A stretch of 64,000 nt of DNA from Furfurilactobacillus milii (GCF_021654115.1 NZ_JAIWJF010000004.1:124001-188000); one strand, 5' to 3'. Numbered from the stretch's first letter, positions 1 through 8,658 are shown. Program-made: numbers and translations. The notes: generated by a model not told the origin, from the sequence alone.

Positions 1-275
1 ATATCTCTGCAGCTAGTGTCAGCGATTTTCGAAAAAACTTTAAATCATACGCCGATGACGTTAGCGACCTTAACGAATCGCTGATTATAACGCGCCCTAA
101 GCAAAAAAATGTCGTTTTAATCAGCGAACAAGAATACAATTCCCTAAAAGAAACAAACTATTTATTAGCAACAGCTGCTAATCGAAAAGCGCTTCAAACC
201 TCTCTAAATCAGATCGATCGCGGTCAAGGTCACATTCTGACACCTGAGGAATGGGAGAACCTGAAAGATGATTAA
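1..275 (+). CDS. YefM/Phd-family antitoxin, 5' end cut by window edge
   Basis: The open frame runs from the window edge to a TAA at 273-275 and gives about 90 residues. The start of the sequence (SDFRKNFKSYADDV) and the NVVLISEQEYNSL segment fit the Phd/YefM antitoxin family, which binds DNA through its N-terminus and wraps a YoeB-type RNase with its C-terminus. The stop overlaps the ATG of the next reading frame at 268, the usual translational coupling of yefM-yoeB. Because the toxin behind it is broken, this antitoxin is probably an orphan relic. The true start lies a few codons outside the window. Confidence 0.75.
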   Translation, partial: ISAASVSDFRKNFKSYADDVSDLNESLIITRPKQKNVVLISEQEYNSLKETNYLLATAANRKALQTSLNQIDRGQGHILTPEEWENLKDD

Positions 276-398
276 GTTCAATATTGTTTTCTCCCCAATA
301 GCTTGGAATGAATACGGCGCATTGACAAAGAAAATCAAATTGTCTATAGCGTGACCGGTACGGCCATAACCATCTTCCAGCTTAAATATCATTACTGA
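268..398 (+). pseudogene. YoeB-type toxin remnant with internal deletion
   Basis: The frame opening at ATG 268 begins MIKFNIVFSPIAWNEY, a typical YoeB/Txe N-terminus, but stops after 28 codons. A different frame then reads RRIDKENQIVYSVTGTA and ends QLKYHY at the TGA 396-398, which is the normal YoeB C-terminus with its terminal HY. About 35 codons between the Trp-Asn-Glu-Tyr segment and the RRI segment are missing, and the deletion changes the frame. YoeB is a ribosome-dependent mRNA endonuclease; this copy cannot be active. Confidence 0.75.
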
Positions 399-467
399 TT
401 GCTTAAAATTAACCTATCTTTGCAAAAAAGTGTTCCACCTCTGTCTCAGACTTCTTGATAAAAATAG

Positions 468-686
468 CAATCAGCATTTCCAGCAGCCATTAACGCTGAC
501 AAACTGTTATCAGAATCAGGCGTCACTTACACAACGCGCCATGAACCTTACGTCGGTGTTTCCGGGTCGCGCCAAAGCATCGCTGATGTCGTGTTGAAAA
601 TTGTTGCCGATCGCACCTTTGCGACAAATGACAGCATTGGAATTGCTGATCCAGCCACTCAAGGTGAAAATCGGCCTGTTTATTAA
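468..686 (+). pseudogene. C-terminal fragment of an SDR/NAD(P)-binding protein
   Basis: An open stretch reads AINADKLLSESGVTYTT and later DSIGIADPATQGENRPVY before TAA 684-686. The Asp-Lys-Leu-Leu-x-x-Ser-Gly-x-x-Tyr-Thr pattern is typical of the middle of atypical short-chain dehydrogenases (NmrA/SDR-a). No Rossmann N-terminus with GxxGxxG is present upstream, and a stop lies at 465-467, so this is a truncated gene. A second SDR fragment lies at 44423-44662. Confidence 0.5.
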
Positions 687-701
687 AATAAAAATCAAAT
701 G

Positions 702-752
702 AAAATACGGATTGGTTAGCTCTCAAAACGAGGCTACCCAATCCGTATTTTT
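702..752. terminator. Bidirectional terminator
   Basis: A 14-bp near-perfect inverted repeat (ACGGATTGG... / ...CCAATCCGT) is flanked by A- and T-runs. It sits at the 3' end of the minus-strand deaminase and of the plus-strand SDR fragment. Confidence 0.8.
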
Positions 753-768
753 GTATTCACACTCTATA

Positions 769-1779
769 TTAATGCGTTGCTACATACTCATCTAATTCTT
801 TCAGGTAAAGTGCCTTTTGTTCTTTGCTAATCCATGAGCTTTCAAACGAATTCTTAGCCAATTGAACGACCTGTTCCTTCGTTAAATCAAACTTGCTGGC
901 AATTGCATAATAGTTATCAGCAATATACCCACCAAAATAAGCAGGATCATCTGAGTGAATCGAAACTTTGACGCCCTTTGCCAGTAACTCGAGTACTTCT
1001 TTACCCTTCATTTCAGGGGAAATAAAGGCATTGGACAGTGGACAAGAAGTAAGCCCAATCTGATTTTTACTAACAAAATCTACGAGGTCGGGATCTTCGA
1101 CGATATTCGTGCCGTGGTCTAAACGCTCAACACCAATAATCTCTAACGCCTGTCGAATATGCTCGATAGAATCTTTTTGATCAATATCCGCGTGAGCAGT
1201 TAAATGCAGACCAGCGGCAGCAGCATCAGCGAACTGACGAGCAAACTTAAGAGGTGGATTGTTGTGTTCGTCAGAATCCAATCCGACACCCACCAGCTGA
1301 TCCTTGTATGGCAATGCTTCAACCAAAGTCTGTCGAGCAGACTCACTAGTAAAGTCACGTAGGAAACACATGATCAATGCTGCATCAATATTCAGCGCTC
1401 GAGCATCAACGATTGCGCGATGCAGTCCGTGAAGCACTGTTTCAAACGCAATTCCACGACTTGTATGCGCCTGTGGGTCGAAGAACATTTCCACATGCCG
1501 AACGTTATTAGTGGCAGCTCGTTCCAAATATGCAAAAGCTAGGTCATAGAAGTCCTGTTCTTTTTGTAAAACATCCATCGCTGGATAATACACGGCCAAA
1601 AACGAGGCCAAATCGTCATAATCATACGTTTTTTGAACTTCTTCCACGGTCTGTTGACCGATATCGATATGATTTCTTTGTGCCAATTTTAACTTCAAAT
1701 CTGGTTCCAGTGTTCCTTCAATATGTACATGTAGTTCCGCTTTGGGTAAACCACTAGTAAATTCACGGGTAATTGGCAT
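769..1779 (-). CDS. Adenosine deaminase superfamily protein, adenine-deaminase-like
   Basis: 336 residues. The protein has the fold markers of the ADA superfamily: H17-x-H19 in AELHVHIEGT, H196, H222 in LDHGTN and D277/D278 in HSDDPAYFGGY. The FFDPQAHTSRGI and SDDPAYFGGY segments match the branch that deaminates adenine rather than adenosine, as I recall it. This branch converts adenine to hypoxanthine plus ammonia in the cytoplasm. The usual HAGE catalytic motif reads H196-A-D-I, so the general acid/base glutamate is absent. AGGAGG lies upstream of ATG 1779. It is divergent from an adenine-type permease and a second, unrelated adenine deaminase, which supports a role with adenine; adenosine remains possible. 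Confidence 0.8.
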   Translation of the reverse strand: MPITREFTSGLPKAELHVHIEGTLEPDLKLKLAQRNHIDIGQQTVEEVQKTYDYDDLASFLAVYYPAMDVLQKEQDFYDLAFAYLERAATNNVRHVEMFFDPQAHTSRGIAFETVLHGLHRAIVDARALNIDAALIMCFLRDFTSESARQTLVEALPYKDQLVGVGLDSDEHNNPPLKFARQFADAAAAGLHLTAHADIDQKDSIEHIRQALEIIGVERLDHGTNIVEDPDLVDFVSKNQIGLTSCPLSNAFISPEMKGKEVLELLAKGVKVSIHSDDPAYFGGYIADNYYAIASKFDLTKEQVVQLAKNSFESSWISKEQKALYLKELDEYVATH

Positions 1780-1953
1780 TGCTTGAAATCCTCCTAATAT
1801 TGTTCGTGTATTGTGATCAAAAACATCATATCACATTTTTTAAATGTGTAAATACAGTAAAACACGAAATATGATATTGATTTAGTTTGTGATGTATGGA
1901 ATACTTTTGTCACATTCAAAATACATTAGAATAATTTGAAGGAGTATATCCCC

Positions 1954-3309
1954 ATGCTAGGATTAAGCAATCAGCACAGTCTCGTTGGGTCGACATTTCT
2001 AGAGCGTACATTTCATCTTTCGGAGCAAGGTACAACAATTCGGCGTGAGTTATTGGCAGGTCTTACGACTTTTGTATCAATGGCCTATATTCTATTTGTT
2101 AACCCAACTATTCTCGGTGCTTCTGGAATGGATAAAGGGGCCGTTTTCACTGCAACTGCCTTATCTGCTATTATCGGCTGCTTACTAATGGCTTTTTTAG
2201 CGAATTATCCTATCGCTATCGCACCCGGACTAGGCGATAATGCATTTTTCACCTACTCTGTTGTTCTCGGAATGGGCATTTCTTGGGAAAAAGCAATGAC
2301 TGGTGTCGTGGTGGCAGCTATTTTATTTACCATTCTGTCGTTTCTGAAAATTCGTGAGATTGTTATTGATGCCATTCCCCGTGACCTAAAGTTAGCGATG
2401 GCTGCTGGGATTGGTATTTTTATTGCTTTCGTTGGTCTGCAAGGCGGCGGTCTCGTAGTTGCAAATAAATCCTCACTTGTAGCCATTGGGGCACTCAATG
2501 TGTCGACAACATGGCTCACAATTTTCGGTATTCTCGTTATTGGTATGTTGATGGCACGTAAAATTCCTGGTGCAATCTTCATCGGTCTAGTATCAACTAC
2601 CGTCGTTGGCCTGATAACAGGACTAATCAAGGCACCTTCAAAAATCATCTCATTGGCACCAAGCCTTGGCCCCACGTTTGGTGCCGGTCTTAAACATTTC
2701 CCATCCCTAGTTGATCCACAAATGTGGGCAGTTGTTCTGATTTTCTTGCTCGTTGCTTTCTTTGATACGGCTGGAACTTTAATTGGCCTCGCACAACAGG
2801 CTGGCATTATGAAAAACAATAAAATGCCGCGAATTGGTCGCGCGCTTATGGCCGACTCGCTCTCAATGCTAGCGGGGTCTGTAATGGGCACGACACCGAC
2901 CTCTGCTTACGTTGAATCATCAGCTGGCATCGCCGTCGGTGGTCGAACAGGATTAACAGCTTTAACTACCGGATTATTATTCGTATTGAGTATGTTGTTT
3001 TCACCACTGCTGACTGTTGTCACCAGTCAAGTAACCGCACCTGCATTAATTATTGTCGGTGTTTTAATGGTCTCCGCATTACGTGACATTCAGTGGCAAC
3101 GGTTTGAAATTGCACTGCCTGCTTTCTTAGTCGTTATTGGGATGCCACTTACTTACAATATTTCTTACGGAATCGCGTTTGGTTTTTTGACTTATCCAAT
3201 CATGATGACTGTTGCTGGCAAACGAAAAGAAGTGAATGGCATCATGTGGGCATTATTATTTATTTTCGTCATACTACTGTATGTCCTCAATTTAATGCCA
3301 AAGTCCTAA
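1954..3309 (+). CDS. NCS2/AzgA-family purine (adenine/hypoxanthine/guanine) permease
   Basis: 451 residues from ATG 1954, which lies nine bases behind GAAGGAG; an upstream TTG at 1936 overlaps that site and was not used. The protein is almost entirely membrane segments, begins with a soluble HSLVGSTFLERTFHL stretch and carries the AzgA-type signatures PGLGDNAFFTY and GTTPTSAYVESSAG. AzgA/PbuG-like carriers import purine bases with protons. It is followed after 63 bases by ade, so uptake and deamination of adenine are probably co-transcribed. Confidence 0.88.
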   Translation: MLGLSNQHSLVGSTFLERTFHLSEQGTTIRRELLAGLTTFVSMAYILFVNPTILGASGMDKGAVFTATALSAIIGCLLMAFLANYPIAIAPGLGDNAFFTYSVVLGMGISWEKAMTGVVVAAILFTILSFLKIREIVIDAIPRDLKLAMAAGIGIFIAFVGLQGGGLVVANKSSLVAIGALNVSTTWLTIFGILVIGMLMARKIPGAIFIGLVSTTVVGLITGLIKAPSKIISLAPSLGPTFGAGLKHFPSLVDPQMWAVVLIFLLVAFFDTAGTLIGLAQQAGIMKNNKMPRIGRALMADSLSMLAGSVMGTTPTSAYVESSAGIAVGGRTGLTALTTGLLFVLSMLFSPLLTVVTSQVTAPALIIVGVLMVSALRDIQWQRFEIALPAFLVVIGMPLTYNISYGIAFGFLTYPIMMTVAGKRKEVNGIMWALLFIFVILLYVLNLMPKS

Positions 3310-3372
3310 ACAGAATTTGAACAGACTTTTGAAACTCACAATCCTAAACAAAGAAAGTGAAGGTAATCTAAA

Positions 3373-5145
3373 GTGACTACTGTTAAAGAATTAAGCGAGT
3401 ATATTGATGCCGGCGTAGCTAAGACGCCGGCTAGCATGGTTATTGAACATGGCACCTTGGTCAACGTCAATACTGGCGAATACTACCAAACTGATGTCGC
3501 TATCTATAAAGAACGCATTGTCGCCGTAGATACAGATATTTCTGATTACATTGATGAGAATACGAAACACATCGATGCAACCGGTAAGTATCTGGTACCA
3601 GGTTTGATTGACGGCCATATTCATGTGGAATGTAGCAAACTGAGTATGACCCGTTTTGCGGAAGCGGTTGTTCCTCATGGCACTACTAGCATTATTTCAG
3701 GTCTGGATGAGTATATTTCAGTACTGGGACTTAATGACCTGCAGGAAATCTTCGATGAAATTAAACCCTTACCACTCAAACTATTTTGGGGACTACCTTA
3801 CAAAACGCCTTATACCATTCCCAAATCCACTATTGCCTACAATGTGTCAGCTGCTGATCATGAAAAATATCAGGCCTTGGATCAATGCTACGGAGTCTGG
3901 GAAACCGTTCGTGAGGCCGTGCAAATAAAGGATTCGGATACACTTCAAGCAATCAGTTCGGCACAACAATATCACAAGCCAATTTTTGGATGCTCTCCAA
4001 TGACCCGTGGTAAAGAGCTAAACCAATTTCTTATGAGCGGTGTCACCATTGATCATGAAAGCTATAGCCATGCAGAATTTTTGGAAAAAGCGCGGAAGGG
4101 CGTTCATGTTGTTATTCGAGAATCTTCCGTAACTAAATTTCTCGCTGAGAATATTCGAGCAATCACTGAAGGTGCGGCCGGCGTTGCACGTCATACCAGC
4201 TTTTGTACGGACGACGTTAATGCTAGCGATATTTTAAATCACGGACATCTAGATCACATGATTCGACTAGCAATCAAGGCCGGCCTTTCCCCGATGACGG
4301 CAATTCAAATGGCCACTTTAAATAGTGCGGAAGCATACCACATTGATAATCAGGTCGGTTCAATTGCTCCTGGTAAAGATGCAGATATTCTTTTAGTTGA
4401 TCAGCCTGACCAATTTAATATCGAAACTGTCATTAGCAAGGGACAGCTCGTTTATGACACTCAGAAAACTGTCTTTCCCTTTGTTCCCCCAGTGCGCACC
4501 CCAAAGATTCTAAACACTGTCAAACATGTTGAAATGACCGCCAGTGAATTTGATTATCATGCTGACATTTCGGATGGTCCCGTCACAGTCCGTACCATTC
4601 ACAGTGTTGGCCCATTTGTCAGAAAACAAAAAGATATCGAATTGACGGCTCATAATGGCATCATTTTGCCAAGCATAGAAAAAGATGCCGTTTCTGTATC
4701 TGTCATTGAACGCTATGGTATTAACCAAAATCATGCTCACGGTTTCATTTCAGGTTGGTCAATCAAGCATGGTGCGATTGCGACAACAAGTGCTCCTGAC
4801 GATAATAATATGGTTGTGGCAGGCGTTAATACAGCAGATATGGCGTTAGCCGCAAATACATTGCTAAAATGTGGTGGCGGTCAAGTAGTTGTTATGGATG
4901 GTAAGATTTTATCACTGCTGAAATTGCCAATTGCTGGCATTACAACTGACCTAACACCTGTCGAATTAGCTACCATGGAAAATGAACTCAAACAGAAATC
5001 AATTTTACTTGGCTGCCAGTTACCGGATCCGCTATTCTATTTATCCTTCTTGCCGATTACGGCAATTCCCGACTTGGCAATTACAGACGGTGGGAACGTC
5101 GACTATACAAAATTAACTTACTTTGACCCCGTCGTTGGCCATTAA
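3373..5145 (+). CDS. ade: Adenine deaminase (amidohydrolase type)
   Basis: 590 residues, the usual length for Ade. It converts adenine to hypoxanthine with a binuclear Fe/Mn centre. The metal site HIHVE lies near residue 80 (GLIDGHIHVE), the segment SGLDEY follows, and the C-terminal half carries the Ade-specific domain ending YFDPVVGH. Translation starts at GTG 3373 behind AAGG. It follows the permease in the same orientation and ends before a strong terminator. A second deaminase of an unrelated superfamily lies divergently, so the locus has two candidate enzymes for one reaction. Confidence 0.92.
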   Translation: MTTVKELSEYIDAGVAKTPASMVIEHGTLVNVNTGEYYQTDVAIYKERIVAVDTDISDYIDENTKHIDATGKYLVPGLIDGHIHVECSKLSMTRFAEAVVPHGTTSIISGLDEYISVLGLNDLQEIFDEIKPLPLKLFWGLPYKTPYTIPKSTIAYNVSAADHEKYQALDQCYGVWETVREAVQIKDSDTLQAISSAQQYHKPIFGCSPMTRGKELNQFLMSGVTIDHESYSHAEFLEKARKGVHVVIRESSVTKFLAENIRAITEGAAGVARHTSFCTDDVNASDILNHGHLDHMIRLAIKAGLSPMTAIQMATLNSAEAYHIDNQVGSIAPGKDADILLVDQPDQFNIETVISKGQLVYDTQKTVFPFVPPVRTPKILNTVKHVEMTASEFDYHADISDGPVTVRTIHSVGPFVRKQKDIELTAHNGIILPSIEKDAVSVSVIERYGINQNHAHGFISGWSIKHGAIATTSAPDDNNMVVAGVNTADMALAANTLLKCGGGQVVVMDGKILSLLKLPIAGITTDLTPVELATMENELKQKSILLGCQLPDPLFYLSFLPITAIPDLAITDGGNVDYTKLTYFDPVVGH

Positions 5146-5165
5146 TTATCCTGATAAAACATAAA

Positions 5166-5206
5166 GAAAAAGAATGAAATCTTTTAACCGATTTCATTCT
5201 TTTTTC
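5166..5206 (+). terminator. Rho-independent terminator after ade
   Basis: An 11-bp stem (AGAATGAAATC / GATTTCATTCT) with an 8-base loop is followed by a T-run at 5201-5205. The preceding A-run makes it usable in both directions. Confidence 0.85.
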
Positions 5207-5334
5207 TTTATTAACTAACTTATGTGATAATAATTTAATCACATAATTCCCTCTGTTATCATCATGCGCCCATTAGGTGCTACCCAGTTTCACCAAATCA
5301 TGCGACACTTTGCTCATTAAGAAAGGAGCGACTT

Positions 5335-5874
5335 ATGGAATTAGCCACTGCATTAAAAGCTGCTCGCCAACAAGCCAATTTATCACAGCAGGCCGTTGCC
5401 GATGAGCTTCATATTTCACGCCAATCCATTTCGAAATGGGAAACTGGCAAAACGTTGCCGGATATCGAAAATCTAATTCGGTTAAGTACGCTTTTCGATT
5501 TGTCTTTGGACGATTTAATTAAGGGAGATACCACTATGATGACAAAGATTTCGCATGACTCTAAAGTGTTCACAATATTAAAAATCGTGTTAGCAACGCT
5601 TGTCCTGACCATTGTGTTTGCGTTAACGATTGCTTTCACACTTGTCCAGCTAGTCCCAGGCACCGTTCACCCAATTCTAGTGTATGTGCCGATTTTGTTC
5701 AGCCTAATCGTACCGGTTGGTGCGCTCTTGTACATGCTCATCAACATTCGTAAACAGCCTAGTCGTGGAATGAAAATAGCACTTGTTCTAGCTCTAGCAG
5801 GTGTACTCTGCGTATTTACTTTGCGGATTCTGGCTACCTTTTTTCAATTACCATATTTAACAGACGTCATTTAA
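5335..5874 (+). CDS. XRE-family regulator with C-terminal membrane domain
   Basis: 179 residues. Residues 1-62 form a helix-turn-helix of the Cro/CI type (QQAVADELHISRQSISKWE). After a short linker there are three hydrophobic segments (about residues 78-105, 110-135 and 143-170). This architecture is common in lactobacilli: a membrane-anchored repressor that may sense an envelope signal. A good site, AAAGGAG, precedes ATG 5335. The target is unknown; the small membrane protein and hydrolase directly downstream are candidates. Confidence 0.8.
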   Translation: MELATALKAARQQANLSQQAVADELHISRQSISKWETGKTLPDIENLIRLSTLFDLSLDDLIKGDTTMMTKISHDSKVFTILKIVLATLVLTIVFALTIAFTLVQLVPGTVHPILVYVPILFSLIVPVGALLYMLINIRKQPSRGMKIALVLALAGVLCVFTLRILATFFQLPYLTDVI

Positions 5875-5885
5875 TTTTTGCTGAA

Positions 5886-5955
5886 CCTTCGTTTGATAAT
5901 CTGGTCTATAATGACCGTAATTGAAACTAACATCGTAATCGTTATCAAACGAAGG
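5886..5955 (+). promoter_or_regulatory. 14-bp inverted repeat around a promoter, right arm covers the RBS
   Basis: The arms CCTTCGTTTGATAA (5886-5899) and its exact complement (5942-5955) flank a TATAAT at 5907-5912. The right arm contains the start of the GAAGGAG ribosome site (5951-5957) of the small gene at 5968. A transcript reading in from 5335 would hold both arms and could fold the site away, while a transcript from the internal promoter would begin after the left arm and leave it free. This is inference from layout; the arms could instead be a repressor operator. Confidence 0.55.
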
Positions 5956-5967
5956 AGACGCTTGCTT

Positions 5968-6126
5968 ATGAAAAAATTGCTATTCATCCTCAGTTTAAGT
6001 TTTAACGTTTTATTGGCCTTTCAAATGAACTTAGCGCACCAACGGCTTGAAGCATTCCGGCAACAACAGGCCGAGACTGACAGACGAAACGGATTGTCAA
6101 ACTCGCAAACAAAGGATGGCGAGTAA
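5968..6126 (+). CDS. Small single-pass membrane protein, unknown function
   Basis: 52 residues from ATG 5968, chosen because GAAGGAG lies 10 bases upstream; an in-frame upstream ATG has no such site. The N-terminal 20 residues (MKKLLFILSLSFNVLLAFQM) form one membrane segment or signal anchor, followed by a charged, glutamine-rich tail (AFRQQQAETDRR). The gene ends one base before the ATG of the hydrolase, so the two are translationally coupled. I do not recognise a family. Confidence 0.6.
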   Translation: MKKLLFILSLSFNVLLAFQMNLAHQRLEAFRQQQAETDRRNGLSNSQTKDGE

Positions 6127-6127
6127 C

Positions 6128-7093
6128 ATGCACGTTTCAGACGATATGCTTCGACCTGAATTACAGCGATTTGGTCGCATTGCCCGTCGAGCTGTGCCTT
6201 ATTTGACGCCGACTAAAATCCACGTTATCAATGCCCTTGCAGGTGCACAGCGCGGCATTGGTCGCAAATCACTCAATTATGAACAGCACTTTATCGATCG
6301 GCCAGATGGTAGCCAACTACGACTCTGTGTGTATACATCGTTGAATCGACCACACAATGTACCCGGTATCCTCTATTTGCATGGCGGTGGTTACGTTATG
6401 GAGCGGCCCGAAACAGAGGCGTTTGCCATTCAACGTTTTATCAATGCTACAAACGCAGTCGTTGTTGCACCGGATTATCGCTTGGCAAGTGAAGCACCTT
6501 ATCCGGCCGCTCTAAATGATGCCTACCTTGCCTTAAAATGGCTTCAACAGCATGGTGCTGAGTATGGCATGCGTGACGATCAAATTATGGTAGCTGGGGC
6601 CAGCGCCGGTGGCGGCCTGACTGCCGCGTTGACATTGTATAACCGCGATCATGGTGATGTTGGTATTGCTTTTCAAGTGCCACTGTACCCCATGCTTGAT
6701 GACCGCATGTTGACGGAGTCGTCGCAAAACAACGATGCGCCCGTTTGGAATACATTGTCTAACAAACTGGCCTGGCAAATGTACTTGGCCAATCAGTTTG
6801 CGCCAAACGAAGTCCCAATCTATGCCGCGCCCAGTCGAGCAACTGATTTTCACGATTTGCCCGCTACGTGCACGTTCATCGGCGATGTTGAACCATTTTA
6901 TGATGAGACAATGCAGTACATGCAGAAACTTAAGGAGAGCGGTGTCCCAACCTTTAGTAAGGTCATGAAAGGTTGCTTCCACGGTTTTGATATGGTTTGT
7001 CCAAACTCAGCAGCGGCCCAAGAAGCGGTTCATTTCTTAACTGAAACATTGCAATACGCCACAACCCACTTCTTTCAAAAACAACCTGAATAA
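6128..7093 (+). CDS. Alpha/beta hydrolase, hormone-sensitive-lipase family
   Basis: 321 residues from ATG 6128, just after the stop of the preceding small gene; a longer frame exists but has no ribosome site. The protein shows the HSL signature HGGGY (oxyanion hole), the nucleophile elbow GASAGG, the acid in GDVEPFYDE and the catalytic histidine in CFHGFD. Members are cytosolic carboxylesterases that cut short-chain esters; the natural substrate here is unknown. A strong bidirectional terminator follows. Confidence 0.88.
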   Translation: MHVSDDMLRPELQRFGRIARRAVPYLTPTKIHVINALAGAQRGIGRKSLNYEQHFIDRPDGSQLRLCVYTSLNRPHNVPGILYLHGGGYVMERPETEAFAIQRFINATNAVVVAPDYRLASEAPYPAALNDAYLALKWLQQHGAEYGMRDDQIMVAGASAGGGLTAALTLYNRDHGDVGIAFQVPLYPMLDDRMLTESSQNNDAPVWNTLSNKLAWQMYLANQFAPNEVPIYAAPSRATDFHDLPATCTFIGDVEPFYDETMQYMQKLKESGVPTFSKVMKGCFHGFDMVCPNSAAAQEAVHFLTETLQYATTHFFQKQPE

Positions 7094-7095
7094 AA

Positions 7096-7157
7096 AACGA
7101 GTAAACCTCGTGCAATGACTGTCGTTTCGAACAGCATTGCACGAGGTTTACTCGTTT
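7096..7157. terminator. Bidirectional terminator with about 20-bp stem
   Basis: Near-perfect inverted repeat (AACGAGTAAACCTCGTGC... and its complement) between convergent genes, with A/T tracts on both sides. Confidence 0.88.
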
Positions 7158-7174
7158 AATGACGATTTAATTTA

Positions 7175-7669
7175 TTACGCTGGTTCATTCATTGGCGCTT
7201 CATCAATAACAGGCGCGTTTTGAACCCAGTCATGCGGACGACAATTAACAATCCAGTTCACACCATATTCATCAGTGAACTCGCCGCGTTTGCCACCAAA
7301 ATAAGCGTTCGTATACGGTTCAGTCACACGTACTCGACCAGAGTTGGCCACGTGTTCGAAGAACTTTTGAGCCTTAACAACGTCTGCGTTATCATCTGCG
7401 TTAAATTCCAGTAAAATCGCAATGTTTGTCGCATGTTGTGGCTGGTTCATGAAGTCGTCGGCACATAAGATTTCTGAGCCCATGACTTCAAAGCCACCAT
7501 GCATCGTTGAGTTATTTAAATCAGTATCAATTAAATCTAAATCCCGCGCTGCGTTCTTTGTTACCGGAATGCGGAATAGATGGTCTGCGCCAAAAACTTC
7601 ATGGTAATAGGCCATCGCTTCTTTAGCGTTGGGGAAGTGGATATATGGATGTAGTGAAGATGCGATAAT
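7175..7669 (-). CDS. VOC-superfamily protein (PhnB/YxjH-like glyoxalase fold), start codon uncertain
   Basis: The family N-terminus (LHPYIHFPNAKEAMAYY) is only complete if translation begins upstream of the first ATG at 7615. No ATG, GTG or TTG exists between the in-frame stop and that region; the position where homologues would begin (Met-Ile-Ala-Ser) is ATT at 7667-7669, a few bases behind GGGGGA. With that start the product has 164 residues. The C-terminal FTDEYGVNWIVN is typical of the second beta-alpha-beta unit. Proteins of this group bind small ligands or metals; function is unknown. It could use a rare ATT start, be translated from 7615, or have a mutated start. Confidence 0.72.
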   Translation of the reverse strand: MIASSLHPYIHFPNAKEAMAYYHEVFGADHLFRIPVTKNAARDLDLIDTDLNNSTMHGGFEVMGSEILCADDFMNQPQHATNIAILLEFNADDNADVVKAQKFFEHVANSGRVRVTEPYTNAYFGGKRGEFTDEYGVNWIVNCRPHDWVQNAPVIDEAPMNEPA

Positions 7670-7890
7670 CGGTCCCCCATTTCAAATGTAAGGACAGTAT
7701 AGTGAACAATTCCGCCGCTGTCAATTTGACAAAACGATTATTTATGTTACACACCAAGGTCAACAACATTAAATAAGTATGCTAAAGTGAATATATAAAA
7801 CACGTCATAAATGTTGATTTATCAAGTGATAACAACGATTCATACCATTTTTACATAGATTTTAAGTCACGAAACCTAGGGGACGATTTG

Positions 7891-8658
7891 ATGAAGGTAC
7901 TTGGTATCTTGGGCGCACATAAACAGCATGGTGTGACCGCCAAGTTGCTCGCCACAACTTTGGCCGCGGTACCCGATTCTACTGAAACGGAAACAATTTA
8001 TTTGGAGGACTATGATATTCATCCAGATATTAAGGGCCAATCCAATCCCGTTCTGGATGAGCTCACTGAGAAATTGCTAGCCAGTGACGTCTGGGTGTTT
8101 GCTGCACCAACATTTTGGGGCGGTCTTTCTGGTGTGACAAAAAACTTTTTGGACTGTTTACGTTGGCGTTTGGTACGCATCGATCATGTCGATGATGCTC
8201 ACCCTGCCCGCTTCAAGAACAAACATTATCTATCCATTACAGACTGTTACATTAGTCCCATTAACAACTTCTTCACAGGCATTACTGATGAAACGTTCAA
8301 ACAGATTGATCGCGTCATGTCTGCCGCCGGTGTGATTAAAATTCATGAAATCGTCTGCCCTAATACGTTTAAAAATGGCGACCACATCCCCGAAAGCAAA
8401 CTTCAACTCTGCCACAAATGGGGCGCCCGTCTACCACAAAAATCGAAACGAGATGATAATACAATGAAGCGCTACGTTGAACTTTTCTGCATGATTGCCG
8501 TGATGTCCTTAATTACGATGGGCATTCAACGTGCTCTCAGCGGTGTCATGACGCAAACTAACTTCTGGATCAACTGGGTGACGTTTGTCGTTATTTTCTT
8601 CGTTTTGCTGGCCATCATTCTCCACACGGTGACTTTTTTGGTTCACCGCCGACGGTAA
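7891..8658 (+). CDS. Flavodoxin-like NAD(P)H-dependent FMN reductase fused to a membrane tail
   Basis: 255 residues from ATG 7891 behind AGGGGAC. Residues 1-155 show the flavodoxin-like fold: the start KVLGILGAHKQHG, then VWVFAAPTFWGGLSGVTKNFLD, typical of the FMN-binding loop of NADPH-dependent FMN reductases and QOR-like proteins. After a linker of polar residues (about 175-190) come two hydrophobic segments (195-215 and 222-250) ending in HRRR. The membrane tail is unusual for the family and would hold the flavoprotein at the inner face of the membrane. Confidence 0.75.
   Translation: MKVLGILGAHKQHGVTAKLLATTLAAVPDSTETETIYLEDYDIHPDIKGQSNPVLDELTEKLLASDVWVFAAPTFWGGLSGVTKNFLDCLRWRLVRIDHVDDAHPARFKNKHYLSITDCYISPINNFFTGITDETFKQIDRVMSAAGVIKIHEIVCPNTFKNGDHIPESKLQLCHKWGARLPQKSKRDDNTMKRYVELFCMIAVMSLITMGIQRALSGVMTQTNFWINWVTFVVIFFVLLAIILHTVTFLVHRRR

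Noticed and set aside
1780-1953. Purine riboswitch ahead of the adenine permease
   Set aside because: No conserved aptamer core such as TATAA...TAATATGG was seen, and the gap is short.
2253-2891. 212-residue ORF antisense to the permease
   Set aside because: Shadow of a real gene; composition (many Ile, Pro, Thr) is typical of antisense translation of a membrane protein.
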